Source: GWA1-39-11 sp964640435 (lineage in GTDB: Bacteria; Patescibacteriota; Microgenomatia; Levybacterales; GWA1-39-11). From it: a stretch of 19,696 nucleotides of DNA. Location of the stretch: assembly GCA_964640435.1 (NCBI GenBank), contig CAZXFJ010000019.1, positions 1-19,696 on the forward strand. The letters run 5' to 3'. The notes under the pieces were generated by a model. That model was given only the letters and a program-made list of their open reading frames with translations, had not been told where the DNA came from and made no database searches. The position numbers were made by a program, and so were the translations under genes. This document shows positions 6,519 through 13,024 of this stretch, one piece after another; within the stretch, counting starts at the first letter, position 1; every line of letters begins with the position of its first letter.

Positions 6519-7721
6519 ATGAAGCGGATATTAATTTCTGGAATTCTCATTGGACTATTTATTGCTGTTGGTACTATAGCAGCAATCCTCTATGCAAACG
6601 GTTATAGATTTGATCTTTCCGGCAATGGTACAGGGAACGTTAAATTTCTAGAAGGAACAGGATTACTTGTAGCAACCTCTCGCCCTGATGGAGCACGTGT
6701 TTCAATTAACGGTCATTTAACAACTGCTACTAACAATACTATCAACCTTGCACCTGGTCAATATGACGTTGAAATAACAAAAGATGGATATCTACCATGG
6801 AAAAAGAAAATAACTATTAAAAAGGGATTAGTATCTGAGGCAAATGCACTACTTCTGGCTACTGCTCCAAAACTTGAAGCTGTTACAACAATTGGGGTAG
6901 GAAACGTAACAATGGATGATAGCAACTCACTTATCGCATATACGGTTGCGTCTGCTTCTGCAACAAAAAATGGAGTTTACGTTCTTAACATGAACTCAGG
7001 ACCATTGGTTTTCTTAGGCGCTGCTGGAAACCAGATCGTGAATGACTTAGTAGATCGCTTCTCCAGTGCTATTCTTACCTTTTCCCCTGATGGAAAGCAG
7101 ATCTTGGCAAAACTACCTAATGCATACTACCTTTTAAACGCGAATGGAACCAATTCAAACCCACCTGATGTAACAAATACTCTTCTTCAAACCCAAAATG
7201 AATTCGCCCTTCAACAAAAAGAAGCCAACAAGAAGGTTACTGATACTCTTAGCCGTAAATTACGTGCTGTAGCCCTTGCTAACTTTATGAATATTGTCCC
7301 ATCCCCTGATAACAATAGACTTCTATATACCGCTTCTCAAAGTGCAACCCTAGCAAAAGTATTAAGCAAACCAGTACCATCAGTTAACTCTACTCCAGAC
7401 CACAGAAATATTGTTGCTGGAAACACATATGTTTATGACATTAAAGAAGACAAAAATTATGAAATTGCAGACAATTCTGAGCTCAAAGAGGGAGCACTAC
7501 CCACTAAATACCACTGGTATGCTGACTCCCGCCATTTAGTGTATGCCAAGGATGGAAACGTAAAGATTTCAGAATATGATGGCGGCAATGACACAACAGT
7601 TTTTGCAGGTCCTTTCTTTGACTCTCTAGTCTTCCCTTGGCCAGATGGATCAAGCATTGGAATTGTCTCAAGACTTTCAAACTCAGTTCCCTATAACATC
7701 TACAGAATTAGCCTCCAATAG
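6519..7721 (+). CDS. PEGA-domain, propeller-like envelope protein
   Basis: This 400-residue protein starts with a lysine-arginine N-terminus and a hydrophobic helix (about 4-26), acting as a membrane anchor or uncleaved signal. Residues 54-103 form a PEGA domain: SRPDGARVSING, then LAPGQYDVEITKDGYLPWKKKITI, the usual beta-sandwich of surface proteins. The remainder has spaced blade-like motifs, FSPDGKQIL (near 188), PSPDNNRLLYT (near 261), WYADSRHLVYAKDG (near 333) and PWPDGSSIG (near 373). These resemble TolB/WD40-like beta-propellers, with a Gln/Lys-rich helical insert at about 222-250. The function is unknown; the architecture suggests an extracytoplasmic scaffold or carbohydrate contact. 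It is a single-gene unit divergent from mreB. Confidence 0.8.
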   Translation: MKRILISGILIGLFIAVGTIAAILYANGYRFDLSGNGTGNVKFLEGTGLLVATSRPDGARVSINGHLTTATNNTINLAPGQYDVEITKDGYLPWKKKITIKKGLVSEANALLLATAPKLEAVTTIGVGNVTMDDSNSLIAYTVASASATKNGVYVLNMNSGPLVFLGAAGNQIVNDLVDRFSSAILTFSPDGKQILAKLPNAYYLLNANGTNSNPPDVTNTLLQTQNEFALQQKEANKKVTDTLSRKLRAVALANFMNIVPSPDNNRLLYTASQSATLAKVLSKPVPSVNSTPDHRNIVAGNTYVYDIKEDKNYEIADNSELKEGALPTKYHWYADSRHLVYAKDGNVKISEYDGGNDTTVFAGPFFDSLVFPWPDGSSIGIVSRLSNSVPYNIYRISLQ

Positions 7722-7728
7722 TCACGAG

Positions 7729-7737
7729 TGATATAAT
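7729..7737 (+). promoter_or_regulatory. Extended -10 promoter of the tiny membrane-protein cluster
   Basis: TGATATAAT (TG at 7729-7730, TATAAT at 7732-7737) is an extended -10 element just after the PEGA gene stop. Transcription from about 7744 would give a leader near 100 nt long before the first start at 7844. This is unlike the leaderless promoters elsewhere in the window. Confidence 0.5.
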
Positions 7738-7747
7738 CCAAAGTAAC

Positions 7748-7818
7748 GAAAGCTTTCCATATTCGTGTCAAATGCTTACATGAGGACGGGAAGCCGTTCT
7801 TTAACAATTGACACGGAT
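7748..7818 (+). ncRNA. Structured mRNA leader (long hairpin)
   Basis: The leader begins with the palindrome GAAAGCTTTC (7748-7757). An outer stem then pairs 7761-7771 with 7808-7818 (11 pairs, one G-U), extended by two more pairs after one mismatch (73-74 with 7805-7806). Inside it, 7782-7789 pairs with 7794-7801 (8 pairs, including two G-U) around a GAAG loop. The structure ends 13 nt before the SD of the first gene. It does not match a riboswitch class that I recognise. A regulatory leader is the simplest reading; a DNA-level site is the alternative. Confidence 0.45.
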
Positions 7819-7843
7819 TAATTCAAAAAGAAAGGATTTCTGC

Positions 7844-8059
7844 ATGCGTCCCGTCAAGCGTGCTCTCTCCCGTAGAATGCTACTATTCTGGATCGTCATG
7901 ATCCCGACTCTTAGCATCCTGATGGGCATTGCCTACACTCCACTCATAGGACTTATTGTCCTTGCAGTTGGATTCGGATATCTACTCTTGACCATGGTGG
8001 CTGTTCAACAAACAGTCAGGAAACAAAAGCGCAGAACAAAATCAAGGAGAATGAGATGA
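7844..8059 (+). CDS. Tiny two-TM membrane protein A
   Basis: This 71-residue protein has a basic N-terminus (RPVKRALSRR), transmembrane segments at about 12-30 and 33-54, and a very basic tail (RKQKRRTKSRRMR). It therefore probably has both ends in the cytoplasm, with the tail able to touch nucleic acid or anionic lipid (inference). The start is set by AAAGGA at 7831-7836, 7 nt before the ATG; an in-frame TTG at 7808 lies inside the leader hairpin and is rejected. It is the first gene of the cluster. Codons such as CGT, CCC, GTC and CTC are richer in GC than in neighbouring genes. I recognise no family. Confidence 0.7.
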   Translation: MRPVKRALSRRMLLFWIVMIPTLSILMGIAYTPLIGLIVLAVGFGYLLLTMVAVQQTVRKQKRRTKSRRMR

Positions 8060-8295
8060 AACAATGGCTTAATGACCTTGCACCAACAAAGACTGCTCGA
8101 CTTCTAATCTGGATTGAGTTCTCAGTCATCCTAGGCATGAGCATTGTCATTGGAAATGCGAATGGAATAATCAATGGAATCTTAATCTTCGCAGGAGGAA
8201 TACTCTTCATAGCAGTTATCGTCTTCCCGAGTGCACTTGCAATTCGAAGACAGCGGGAATCACAAGATCAGGAAATCAAAGACCGAAGGAGGTAG
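8056..8295 (+). CDS. Tiny two-TM membrane protein B
   Basis: This 79-residue protein has transmembrane segments at about 15-33 and 37-60 separated by a short Gly/Asn turn (GNANG). The C-terminus is highly charged (RRQRESQDQEIKDRRR). Its ATG overlaps the stop of gene A (ATGA), with AAGGAGA at 8044-8050 as SD, so the two are translationally coupled. The layout resembles protein A (hairpin of two helices plus charged tail), though the sequences are not obviously alike. No family recognised. Confidence 0.7.
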   Translation: MKQWLNDLAPTKTARLLIWIEFSVILGMSIVIGNANGIINGILIFAGGILFIAVIVFPSALAIRRQRESQDQEIKDRRR

Positions 8296-8298
8296 GAA

Positions 8299-8481
8299 GT
8301 GTCTACAGAGCTAATCATGTTTATCGTCGGAGCCACCGTGCTTACGCTGGGACTATTTGTAGCTACCAAGCCGAATATAAGTGTCCCAACCGGATGCTTT
8401 TTCAACCTAGCTGGCACAATGGGCTTCACAATGGTCTATCTGGCATTTCTGGGATTCTTATTCCCAGAAATAGAGCTCTGA
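8299..8481 (+). CDS. Tiny two-TM membrane protein C
   Basis: This 60-residue, almost wholly hydrophobic protein has helices at about 4-22 and 35-56, a KPNISVPTGC connector and an acidic end (PEIEL). The start is GTG at 8299, supported by a strong AAGGAGG at 8286-8292 with 6-nt spacing; the SD overlaps the end of gene B, which stops 3 nt before this start. Unlike A, B and D it has no basic tail. No family recognised. Confidence 0.65.
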   Translation: MSTELIMFIVGATVLTLGLFVATKPNISVPTGCFFNLAGTMGFTMVYLAFLGFLFPEIEL

Positions 8482-8494
8482 GAGGAGAATCGAA

Positions 8495-8638
8495 ATGCTT
8501 ACTCGCTTCCTAATCAAGGCTTTTGTGGTCAGCATAATTGCTGCCGCAACAGTAACCCTGCTCCAGGATTCCAAGACTAGAGGTCAGCGAGAACTCAGAC
8601 AGAAGTTCTGGGAATATCGTCAACAGCATCACCGCTGA
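8495..8638 (+). CDS. Tiny single-TM protein D
   Basis: This 47-residue protein has one hydrophobic segment (about 5-23) followed by a strongly charged, amphipathic cytoplasmic-type helix, LQDSKTRGQRELRQKFWEYR and a QQHHR end. The SD AGAGGAGA (8481-8488) sits directly after the gene C stop, 6 nt before the ATG. Such small single-TM proteins often act as membrane-tethered subunits or regulators, but nothing here identifies a partner beyond the neighbouring tiny genes. Confidence 0.6.
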   Translation: MLTRFLIKAFVVSIIAAATVTLLQDSKTRGQRELRQKFWEYRQQHHR

Positions 8639-8647
8639 AAGGAAAAT

Positions 8648-8800
8648 ATGGATCAAGCAATTGGCTTTCTCCTTTTTATTGGTGGCATTGTCCTGGCTGT
8701 GATCGGCTTTGGCGCATTCTCATTCTCAGCCCCAGGCATCATTGTGATTGTCGCCGGCTTGGGTTTTGGGGGTCTAGGCTTCATGTCTATAGCTGGCTGA
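8648..8800 (+). CDS. Tiny hydrophobic Gly-rich protein E
   Basis: This 50-residue protein has two closely packed hydrophobic segments (about 5-24 and 29-47), rich in glycine and with almost no charge (one Asp). GxxxG-like spacing (GGIVLAVIGFG, GLGFGGLG) favours helix-helix packing. AAAGGA at 8638-8643 precedes the ATG by 4 nt. Size and composition recall small pore-like or hairpin membrane proteins, but no family is recognised. Confidence 0.6.
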   Translation: MDQAIGFLLFIGGIVLAVIGFGAFSFSAPGIIVIVAGLGFGGLGFMSIAG

Positions 8801-8953
8801 ATGCCTACTGAATATCCGTGTCTTGGAGGCGCTTTGTGGTTTCTGCTTGCAGGACAATTACTCTACGAGAGTAGTAAACACAAGGCGCTTCCATCACACA
8901 AATTGAAAATTAATTATGAATTGAGGAGACTGCAGGATTTGTATCTTCCATAA
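8801..8953 (+). CDS. Possible sixth small ORF F (low confidence)
   Basis: An ATG immediately follows the stop of gene E and opens 50 codons: a short hydrophobic stretch (CLGGALWFLLAGQLL, 7-21) then a basic helix-like tail ending LRRLQDLYLP. There is no SD. The ORF runs 44 nt into the 3' end of the histidine kinase on the other strand and contains the whole three-way-junction sequence. Either the RNA structure or the coding role could be the real constraint, and I favour the structure. Confidence 0.22.
   Translation: MPTEYPCLGGALWFLLAGQLLYESSKHKALPSHKLKINYELRRLQDLYLP
8824..8893 (+). ncRNA. Three-way-junction structured element at the cluster's 3' end
   Basis: TGGAGGCGCTTTGTG (8824-8838) pairs with CACAAGGCGCTTCCA (8879-8893) over 15 consecutive pairs (13 Watson-Crick, 2 G-U). 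The enclosed 40 nt hold two further hairpins: 8841-8845 with 8850-8854 (CTTG loop), and 8857-8864 with 8868-8875 (8 pairs, ACG loop). No T-run follows on either strand, so it is not a standard terminator. It may protect or process the mRNA end, be an independent small RNA, or be a DNA element. The strand is assigned from the upstream gene cluster and is uncertain. Confidence 0.5.
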
Positions 8954-10625
8954 GCAAAGGGAGTGTAAAGAATACATGAGTACCCTTCCCTTCTTCTGAC
9001 TCAAGCCAAATTTTACCTCCATGAGACTCTATTATTTCTTTTGAAAGAAATAACCCAAGTCCCGAACTTCCGTCTTTTGCTAGCTCTTCACTACTTGCTC
9101 CATCAACTTGACCAAACTTTGTAAAGAGAATACTCTTTTCTCTTTCTGGTATTCCTACACCATCATCGCAAACTGATACCTCAACTGATCCATCTTTTCT
9201 TGTTACTTTAATATCTATCTTTCCGTCCTGTCTTGAGAATTTAATAGCGTTCGAAATGAGATTATTTACTACTTCACCGATTCGTAATGGATCAAAGTAG
9301 AACTCTGGAACTTCTCCTTCATGACTAAACTTAAGCTCAATATTCTTCTCTTGTGATGCACCACCAAAAACTTGTATATGTTCAAGTATTAACTTCTCGA
9401 GATCTGACTTTGCCTTCTTAATAGTTAGCTTTCCATCTTTGGCCTTTGCATAGTCTAAAATATCTTCGATTGTTCGAAGCATATCATTGGCTGAAGCTGA
9501 TATCACATTCTCCATTTTTATTTGATCCGTTGCTGACAAACTACCTGACAGGAGAAGATTACTTGCACCTTTTATTGCTGATGCTGGAGCCCGTAATTCA
9601 TGAACAATCATATTAGTAAAGTCCTGCTTCACCTGATCGACTTTTGAGTTCATCTGAAGCTCATGCATGATAAGCGAAACAACAACTACGTTTTGAGTGT
9701 TGTGAAGGTATACTGGAGTTATAAAGAGCGTAAACTTCTGACCATTTATCTCTACATCATGCATTACGTTTGGTTTTCCCTGGGCGATAACGTCTTTAAT
9801 CTCACGAATTAGATCCATGCCTCCACCAAAATGACTGACGATATCCTGCGCTGATACTCCATCATTTACCTTCAAAAATTCTCTGGCAGCGCGATTTAGA
9901 ACTGGTACTCCTACAGTGTTGCCTTGAAATGAGAACATAATCGTGCCGGATGGAAGATGCGAGATAACAGATTCAAGCTTTGCCTTCTCTGTTTCAATAA
10001 CATCGTGAAGGCGAGTTACGGCTTCTTGTGCTTTAGCAACAATCTTGTATAGAAGTGACATATCAGCATCTTCATATACATGTTTTTTCTGAGACGAGAT
10101 ATTAATCATTCCGATTAGCCTATCATCAACAATCATAGGAATATTAAAGTAGCTTTGAGGGATAGCATCAAAATATGTGTAACGGTCAGACTGTGGCAAG
10201 ATAGCATTAGCCTCCTGCTTTATTGGGTATTTTGCCATTGCTGGATCAATCTCTCCAATAGCGGTAAGCATAATGCCCTTCAACCAACCAATATAGTTTG
10301 CTCCTACATTTTCTTTTATGAAAGTCTTCATAATAAGCTCTTGAGAATCAAACTTACATACTGCATATGAGACTGTTGAGAGGTCAAAAATATTCTCAAC
10401 TGTCTCAGCGATTGTTTCAGCCACAGTTTGAACGTTAAGAGAATATCCAATTTTATCTGTAATTTGAGAGAGAACTTTTACTTCATAAAGCTGGCGCTTT
10501 AAATCTTTATCTTGATCTGAGGATTTACTTACTCCACCACTCCCTCGTTTCTCATATTTGTATGAGAAATACACGGCTATCACACCAAAAAAAACCGTAG
10601 TGGCAAAAAAGAGCCAGAGCAGCAT
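8910..10625 (-). CDS. GAF-PAS sensor histidine kinase
   Basis: This 571-residue kinase autophosphorylates on a histidine and passes phosphate to a receiver. There is one N-terminal TM (about 1-20) with almost no outside part, so sensing is probably cytoplasmic or in the membrane. Residues about 47-210 look like a GAF domain (ITDKIGYSLNVQTVAETIAETVENI ... LIGMINISSQ) and 215-320 a PAS-like domain. The H-box is MIVHELRAP with H342. The N-box is NNLISNAIKFS (454-464), G1 is DDGVGIP (487-493), the F-box is FTKFGQ (501-506) and G2 is SSGLGL (520-525). All catalytic boxes are intact. It is the last gene of a co-directional set with the receiver at 11398-11769, but it has its own leaderless-type promoter. 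It converges with the tiny-protein cluster. Confidence 0.95.
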   Translation of the reverse strand: MLLWLFFATTVFFGVIAVYFSYKYEKRGSGGVSKSSDQDKDLKRQLYEVKVLSQITDKIGYSLNVQTVAETIAETVENIFDLSTVSYAVCKFDSQELIMKTFIKENVGANYIGWLKGIMLTAIGEIDPAMAKYPIKQEANAILPQSDRYTYFDAIPQSYFNIPMIVDDRLIGMINISSQKKHVYEDADMSLLYKIVAKAQEAVTRLHDVIETEKAKLESVISHLPSGTIMFSFQGNTVGVPVLNRAAREFLKVNDGVSAQDIVSHFGGGMDLIREIKDVIAQGKPNVMHDVEINGQKFTLFITPVYLHNTQNVVVVSLIMHELQMNSKVDQVKQDFTNMIVHELRAPASAIKGASNLLLSGSLSATDQIKMENVISASANDMLRTIEDILDYAKAKDGKLTIKKAKSDLEKLILEHIQVFGGASQEKNIELKFSHEGEVPEFYFDPLRIGEVVNNLISNAIKFSRQDGKIDIKVTRKDGSVEVSVCDDGVGIPEREKSILFTKFGQVDGASSEELAKDGSSGLGLFLSKEIIESHGGKIWLESEEGKGTHVFFTLPLLMEDTNPAVSSIHN

Positions 10626-10631
10626 ACTTTA

Positions 10632-10660
10632 AGTATGAACAATTACGTATAAAGATACAA
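10632..10660 (-). promoter_or_regulatory. Histidine-kinase promoter, leaderless type
   Basis: On the minus strand TTGTAT (10655-10660), a 17-nt spacer and CATACT (10632-10637). The -10 ends 6 nt before the ATG at 10625 and there is no SD. Confidence 0.5.
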
Positions 10661-10673
10661 GAGTTAAGTGTGA

Positions 10674-11006
10674 CTATTTCGTGGTCTCTTCGAGCTTGTC
10701 AGCAGTATTCTTTGTTCCAATTACTATAATATATGTTCCAACTACAAAACATATAGCCTTTATGAGAAAAATTAAGGCTGAAAAAATGTTGTCATAGGAG
10801 AACATAAAGTAGGTTGTAATTGCATCAATTATTATTCCAAGAGCTATAAACATAACACCTGAAGCTATATTTTTAAATCCTGTGGCTAGAATTCCTGTGC
10901 CAAACTTCTTTGTTATCTCAAGCATTAAGACACTACCCACAATCGCAGCAACTGCTGCTATGAATGAGACTACTTCTACGATAATTGTGAGTGCATGTGC
11001 TGACAT
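10674..11006 (-). CDS. Three-TM membrane protein of the signalling cluster
   Basis: This 110-residue protein has hydrophobic helices at about 7-29, 46-68 and 74-97 and a charged cytoplasmic-type tail (KNTADKLEETTK). It begins 2 nt after the stop of the preceding unknown gene, without SD, so translation is probably coupled. It sits between a receiver protein and a histidine kinase that itself lacks an extracellular sensor. A role as a membrane input or output partner for that kinase is a reasonable inference, but no family is recognised. Confidence 0.75.
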   Translation of the reverse strand: MSAHALTIIVEVVSFIAAVAAIVGSVLMLEITKKFGTGILATGFKNIASGVMFIALGIIIDAITTYFMFSYDNIFSALIFLIKAICFVVGTYIIVIGTKNTADKLEETTK

Positions 11007-11008
11007 AT

Positions 11009-11383
11009 TTAGTGATTTGTATTCAAGTTATCAAGCATTTTGTTTAGGTCATCAAGCTCTTTGTTTGCATTGGCCATGTTTCCAGGCTCAGCAGTATTGC
11101 TATCGGGAATCGCTGCTACTCCAGGAACCGCAGCCGCCTGCATTCCATTCGAGGCAAGAATTGATTCCATCGTCTTTTTAACGATAAGACCAGATAGTTC
11201 TACAAATTGATTAATAAGCTGCTGAAGCAAAACTTGAGGATCTCCATTTATATTTGTAACGTTCCCTACTGCATCAATAGTAATACCAGGCACATTTCTT
11301 ACCTTAGCAAAGGTAATATCGGGACCTAGAATCGCCATTTGACGCTTAATAAGCTCAGAGAAGACTTTCTTTTGATTTTCCAT
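11009..11383 (-). CDS. Soluble unknown protein of the signalling cluster
   Basis: This 124-residue protein has no TM segment. Residues 1-20 are a helix, 22-48 an alternating strand-like section (ITFAKVRNVPGITIDAVGNVTNING), and 50-78 a long amphipathic helix (VLLQQLINQFVELSGLIVKKTMESIL). An Ala/Pro/Asn-rich linker (80-106) leads to a short Leu/Asp/Asn helix (109-122). The shape is that of a small ligand- or protein-binding domain with a flexible tail, but I do not recognise a family. It starts 14 nt after the stop of the CheY-like gene and is followed after 2 nt by the three-TM gene, so it belongs to that operon. Confidence 0.75.
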   Translation of the reverse strand: MENQKKVFSELIKRQMAILGPDITFAKVRNVPGITIDAVGNVTNINGDPQVLLQQLINQFVELSGLIVKKTMESILASNGMQAAAVPGVAAIPDSNTAEPGNMANANKELDDLNKMLDNLNTNH

Positions 11384-11397
11384 GGGCAGATGGGTGA

Positions 11398-11769
11398 CTA
11401 TTCACCAACTAAAGATTTAACTTTCGCAACAAGATCGGCAGGAGCAACTTGGTATTTAAGAATGTAGTCTGCTGCTCCCAAGTTAAGAGCCTCTTTTACC
11501 ATCTCATCGTGACCAAAGTTTGTGAGCATTGCAACTGGAATTGGCTTTGTTACATCATCTGATTTAAGAGCTCGAAGAACATCATTTCCAGACATATCAG
11601 GCATCATTTGGTCTAAGATTATTGCATCAAAGTGAGTTTTCTTCGCTTCATTTAGAGCGCCTTTTCCATCCTGTGCCCATGTTACTGCAAATCCACCCGT
11701 GGTAAGGCTAGTTTGGAAGACACTTGCTGTTTCTTGCTCATCATCTACGAGTAAAATGTTCTTGGCCAT
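11398..11769 (-). CDS. Single-domain response regulator (CheY-like receiver)
   Basis: This 123-residue protein is a receiver domain with no output domain. Acidic pair D9-D10 (VDDE), phosphoacceptor D53 (ILDQMMPDMSG), T83 and K105 (LKY) are all in place. The start chosen is the ATG giving MAKNILLVDDE; the frame stays open 183 nt further upstream, but that extension has no homology to receivers and runs into the divergent Nudix gene. It leads an operon with the soluble unknown and the three-TM protein, and the histidine kinase follows. It probably acts by protein-protein contact or as a phosphate shuttle (family knowledge). A weak promoter (TTGATT and TAGGCT, 8 nt before the ATG) may serve it. 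Confidence 0.93.
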   Translation of the reverse strand: MAKNILLVDDEQETASVFQTSLTTGGFAVTWAQDGKGALNEAKKTHFDAIILDQMMPDMSGNDVLRALKSDDVTKPIPVAMLTNFGHDEMVKEALNLGAADYILKYQVAPADLVAKVKSLVGE

Positions 11770-11836
11770 ATGCTCTAAGCCTAACAAATTTTTCACGAAT
11801 AAATCAAGAGGGAAATGCTCTCTGAATACGAAGTGG

Positions 11837-11842
11837 TATAAT
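11837..11842 (+). promoter_or_regulatory. -10 box of the Nudix gene, leaderless type
   Basis: TATAAT ends 6 nt before the ATG at 11849. No SD is present and the -35 is weak. This decides the start against the upstream in-frame ATG at 11699, which lies inside the receiver gene. Confidence 0.6.
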
Positions 11843-11848
11843 GAGCTT

Positions 11849-13024
11849 ATGAGCGAACAAGAAACAAGAGCCCCTATTCCATCACCTGAGTTTGATGGCG
11901 GAAGTTTTACAATTGACTTTCTGTCTGATAGTAGAGAGGGATTTGATCTCAAAACTGATAAAAGTCTACCCAGAAGACAAGGAAAATATGGTTTAAGAGA
12001 TAATCCACCAGGCGGACTTACTCCTCTACCTCTTACTTATGATCAGCATAAGAAAATGGAAAATGCCATGCGTGGTGAAGTCTCCTATGTTAACAAAATG
12101 GTTGATGCGAAGATAAAAAAAGATGATCTAGGTGACTTAAGTCGTGAGCAACGACAGCCTATTTACATGGATCGATTCCACTCAACTCAAAAGGTTGGTC
12201 TTCGAAGCGTTCGACAAGACGGAAATACTCTTGTTTTTGATACGGTTAATGTACCTTTCCAGTTCCATTTAGGCATAAACAGTCCCGATGATTCTCCTGA
12301 AAGCCTTGAGATGGCTGATCCAACTGTTACTTCGCTTGTTATAGAAACTGCAGATAAAAAAATGATTGTCCAGCATAGATCAAGTCGAAACTCTTTATAT
12401 AAAAATACATGGGGAGCAAGTGCAGCGGGTCATTTTGATCGACCTGAGGGAGAATCTATCCCAGGCACTCTACCACCAATAGGTGCTGAGGAAGTTCGAA
12501 ATAACGCAGTTAAACTTGAGATGAATCAAGAAATAGGCCTTGATGCAGATGATATCCAAGATCTAAGAATAGCTGGTTTTGGAACTAATAGGCAAGCAGG
12601 TCACCATGAATTTTACTTGTTCGCTAAATCCAACCTAACTGGAGCACAAGTACAAGAAAAGTCTGAGGCTAATGCTCGAGAAAAGGCAAACGATCTTTTT
12701 GATTTCAATGAAAAGTTCTTTGTGATCAATGCTGATTCAGAATCTCTCAAAAAACTCCTGACTGAATTTGCCTACCCTACACCTCACGCTGGTGTATTTA
12801 CTGCAGCATACTATTCTCAACTTCTTGAAACATTGAGTCCAGCAGAGGCAAAAGCCAAGCTAAAAGAACTTGAAGCAGGCATAAGAGCAAATCAAAAAAG
12901 AATTGATCAAGCGGTTACCGAATTTGATGGATCCAAGCGTTTTGATCCAGCAAAGACCCCAGAAGAACAAGGATTCCCCCCAATTGAAGAAGCACTTAAA
13001 AGCGCTGGGTTGCTAGCTAATTAG
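11849..13024 (+). CDS. Divergent Nudix-fold protein with long N-terminal region
   Basis: This 391-residue protein has a central Nudix-like domain at about 157-325. The core strand TSLVIETADKKMIVQHRSS is followed by GASAAGHFDRPEGE (189-202), a loop of about 17 residues, and LEMNQEIGL (223-231). The last aligns with the REUxEExGU Nudix helix: Arg is Leu and the first Glu of the EE pair is Gln, so metal binding may be altered. RQAGHHEFYLFAK follows, as in sugar-nucleotide or isopentenyl-type Nudix proteins. Residues 1-156 hold an unrecognised N-terminal region (polar, with a beta segment near 113-140). Residues 330-391 are a helical charged tail. Substrate unknown. It is divergent from the receiver operon, and its stop overlaps that of the metallo-beta-lactamase gene by 8 nt. 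Confidence 0.75.
   Translation: MSEQETRAPIPSPEFDGGSFTIDFLSDSREGFDLKTDKSLPRRQGKYGLRDNPPGGLTPLPLTYDQHKKMENAMRGEVSYVNKMVDAKIKKDDLGDLSREQRQPIYMDRFHSTQKVGLRSVRQDGNTLVFDTVNVPFQFHLGINSPDDSPESLEMADPTVTSLVIETADKKMIVQHRSSRNSLYKNTWGASAAGHFDRPEGESIPGTLPPIGAEEVRNNAVKLEMNQEIGLDADDIQDLRIAGFGTNRQAGHHEFYLFAKSNLTGAQVQEKSEANAREKANDLFDFNEKFFVINADSESLKKLLTEFAYPTPHAGVFTAAYYSQLLETLSPAEAKAKLKELEAGIRANQKRIDQAVTEFDGSKRFDPAKTPEEQGFPPIEEALKSAGLLAN

Noticed and set aside
8843..8852. CTGCTTGCAG and the 15-bp arms considered as an integron attC site or intrinsic terminator
   Set aside because: No RYYYAAC/GTTRRRY boxes, no integrase nearby, and no T-run after either arm.
11699..11848. 50-codon upstream extension of the Nudix gene
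   Set aside because: It runs inside the receiver gene on the other strand, and the TATAAT box 6 nt before ATG 11849 places the start there.
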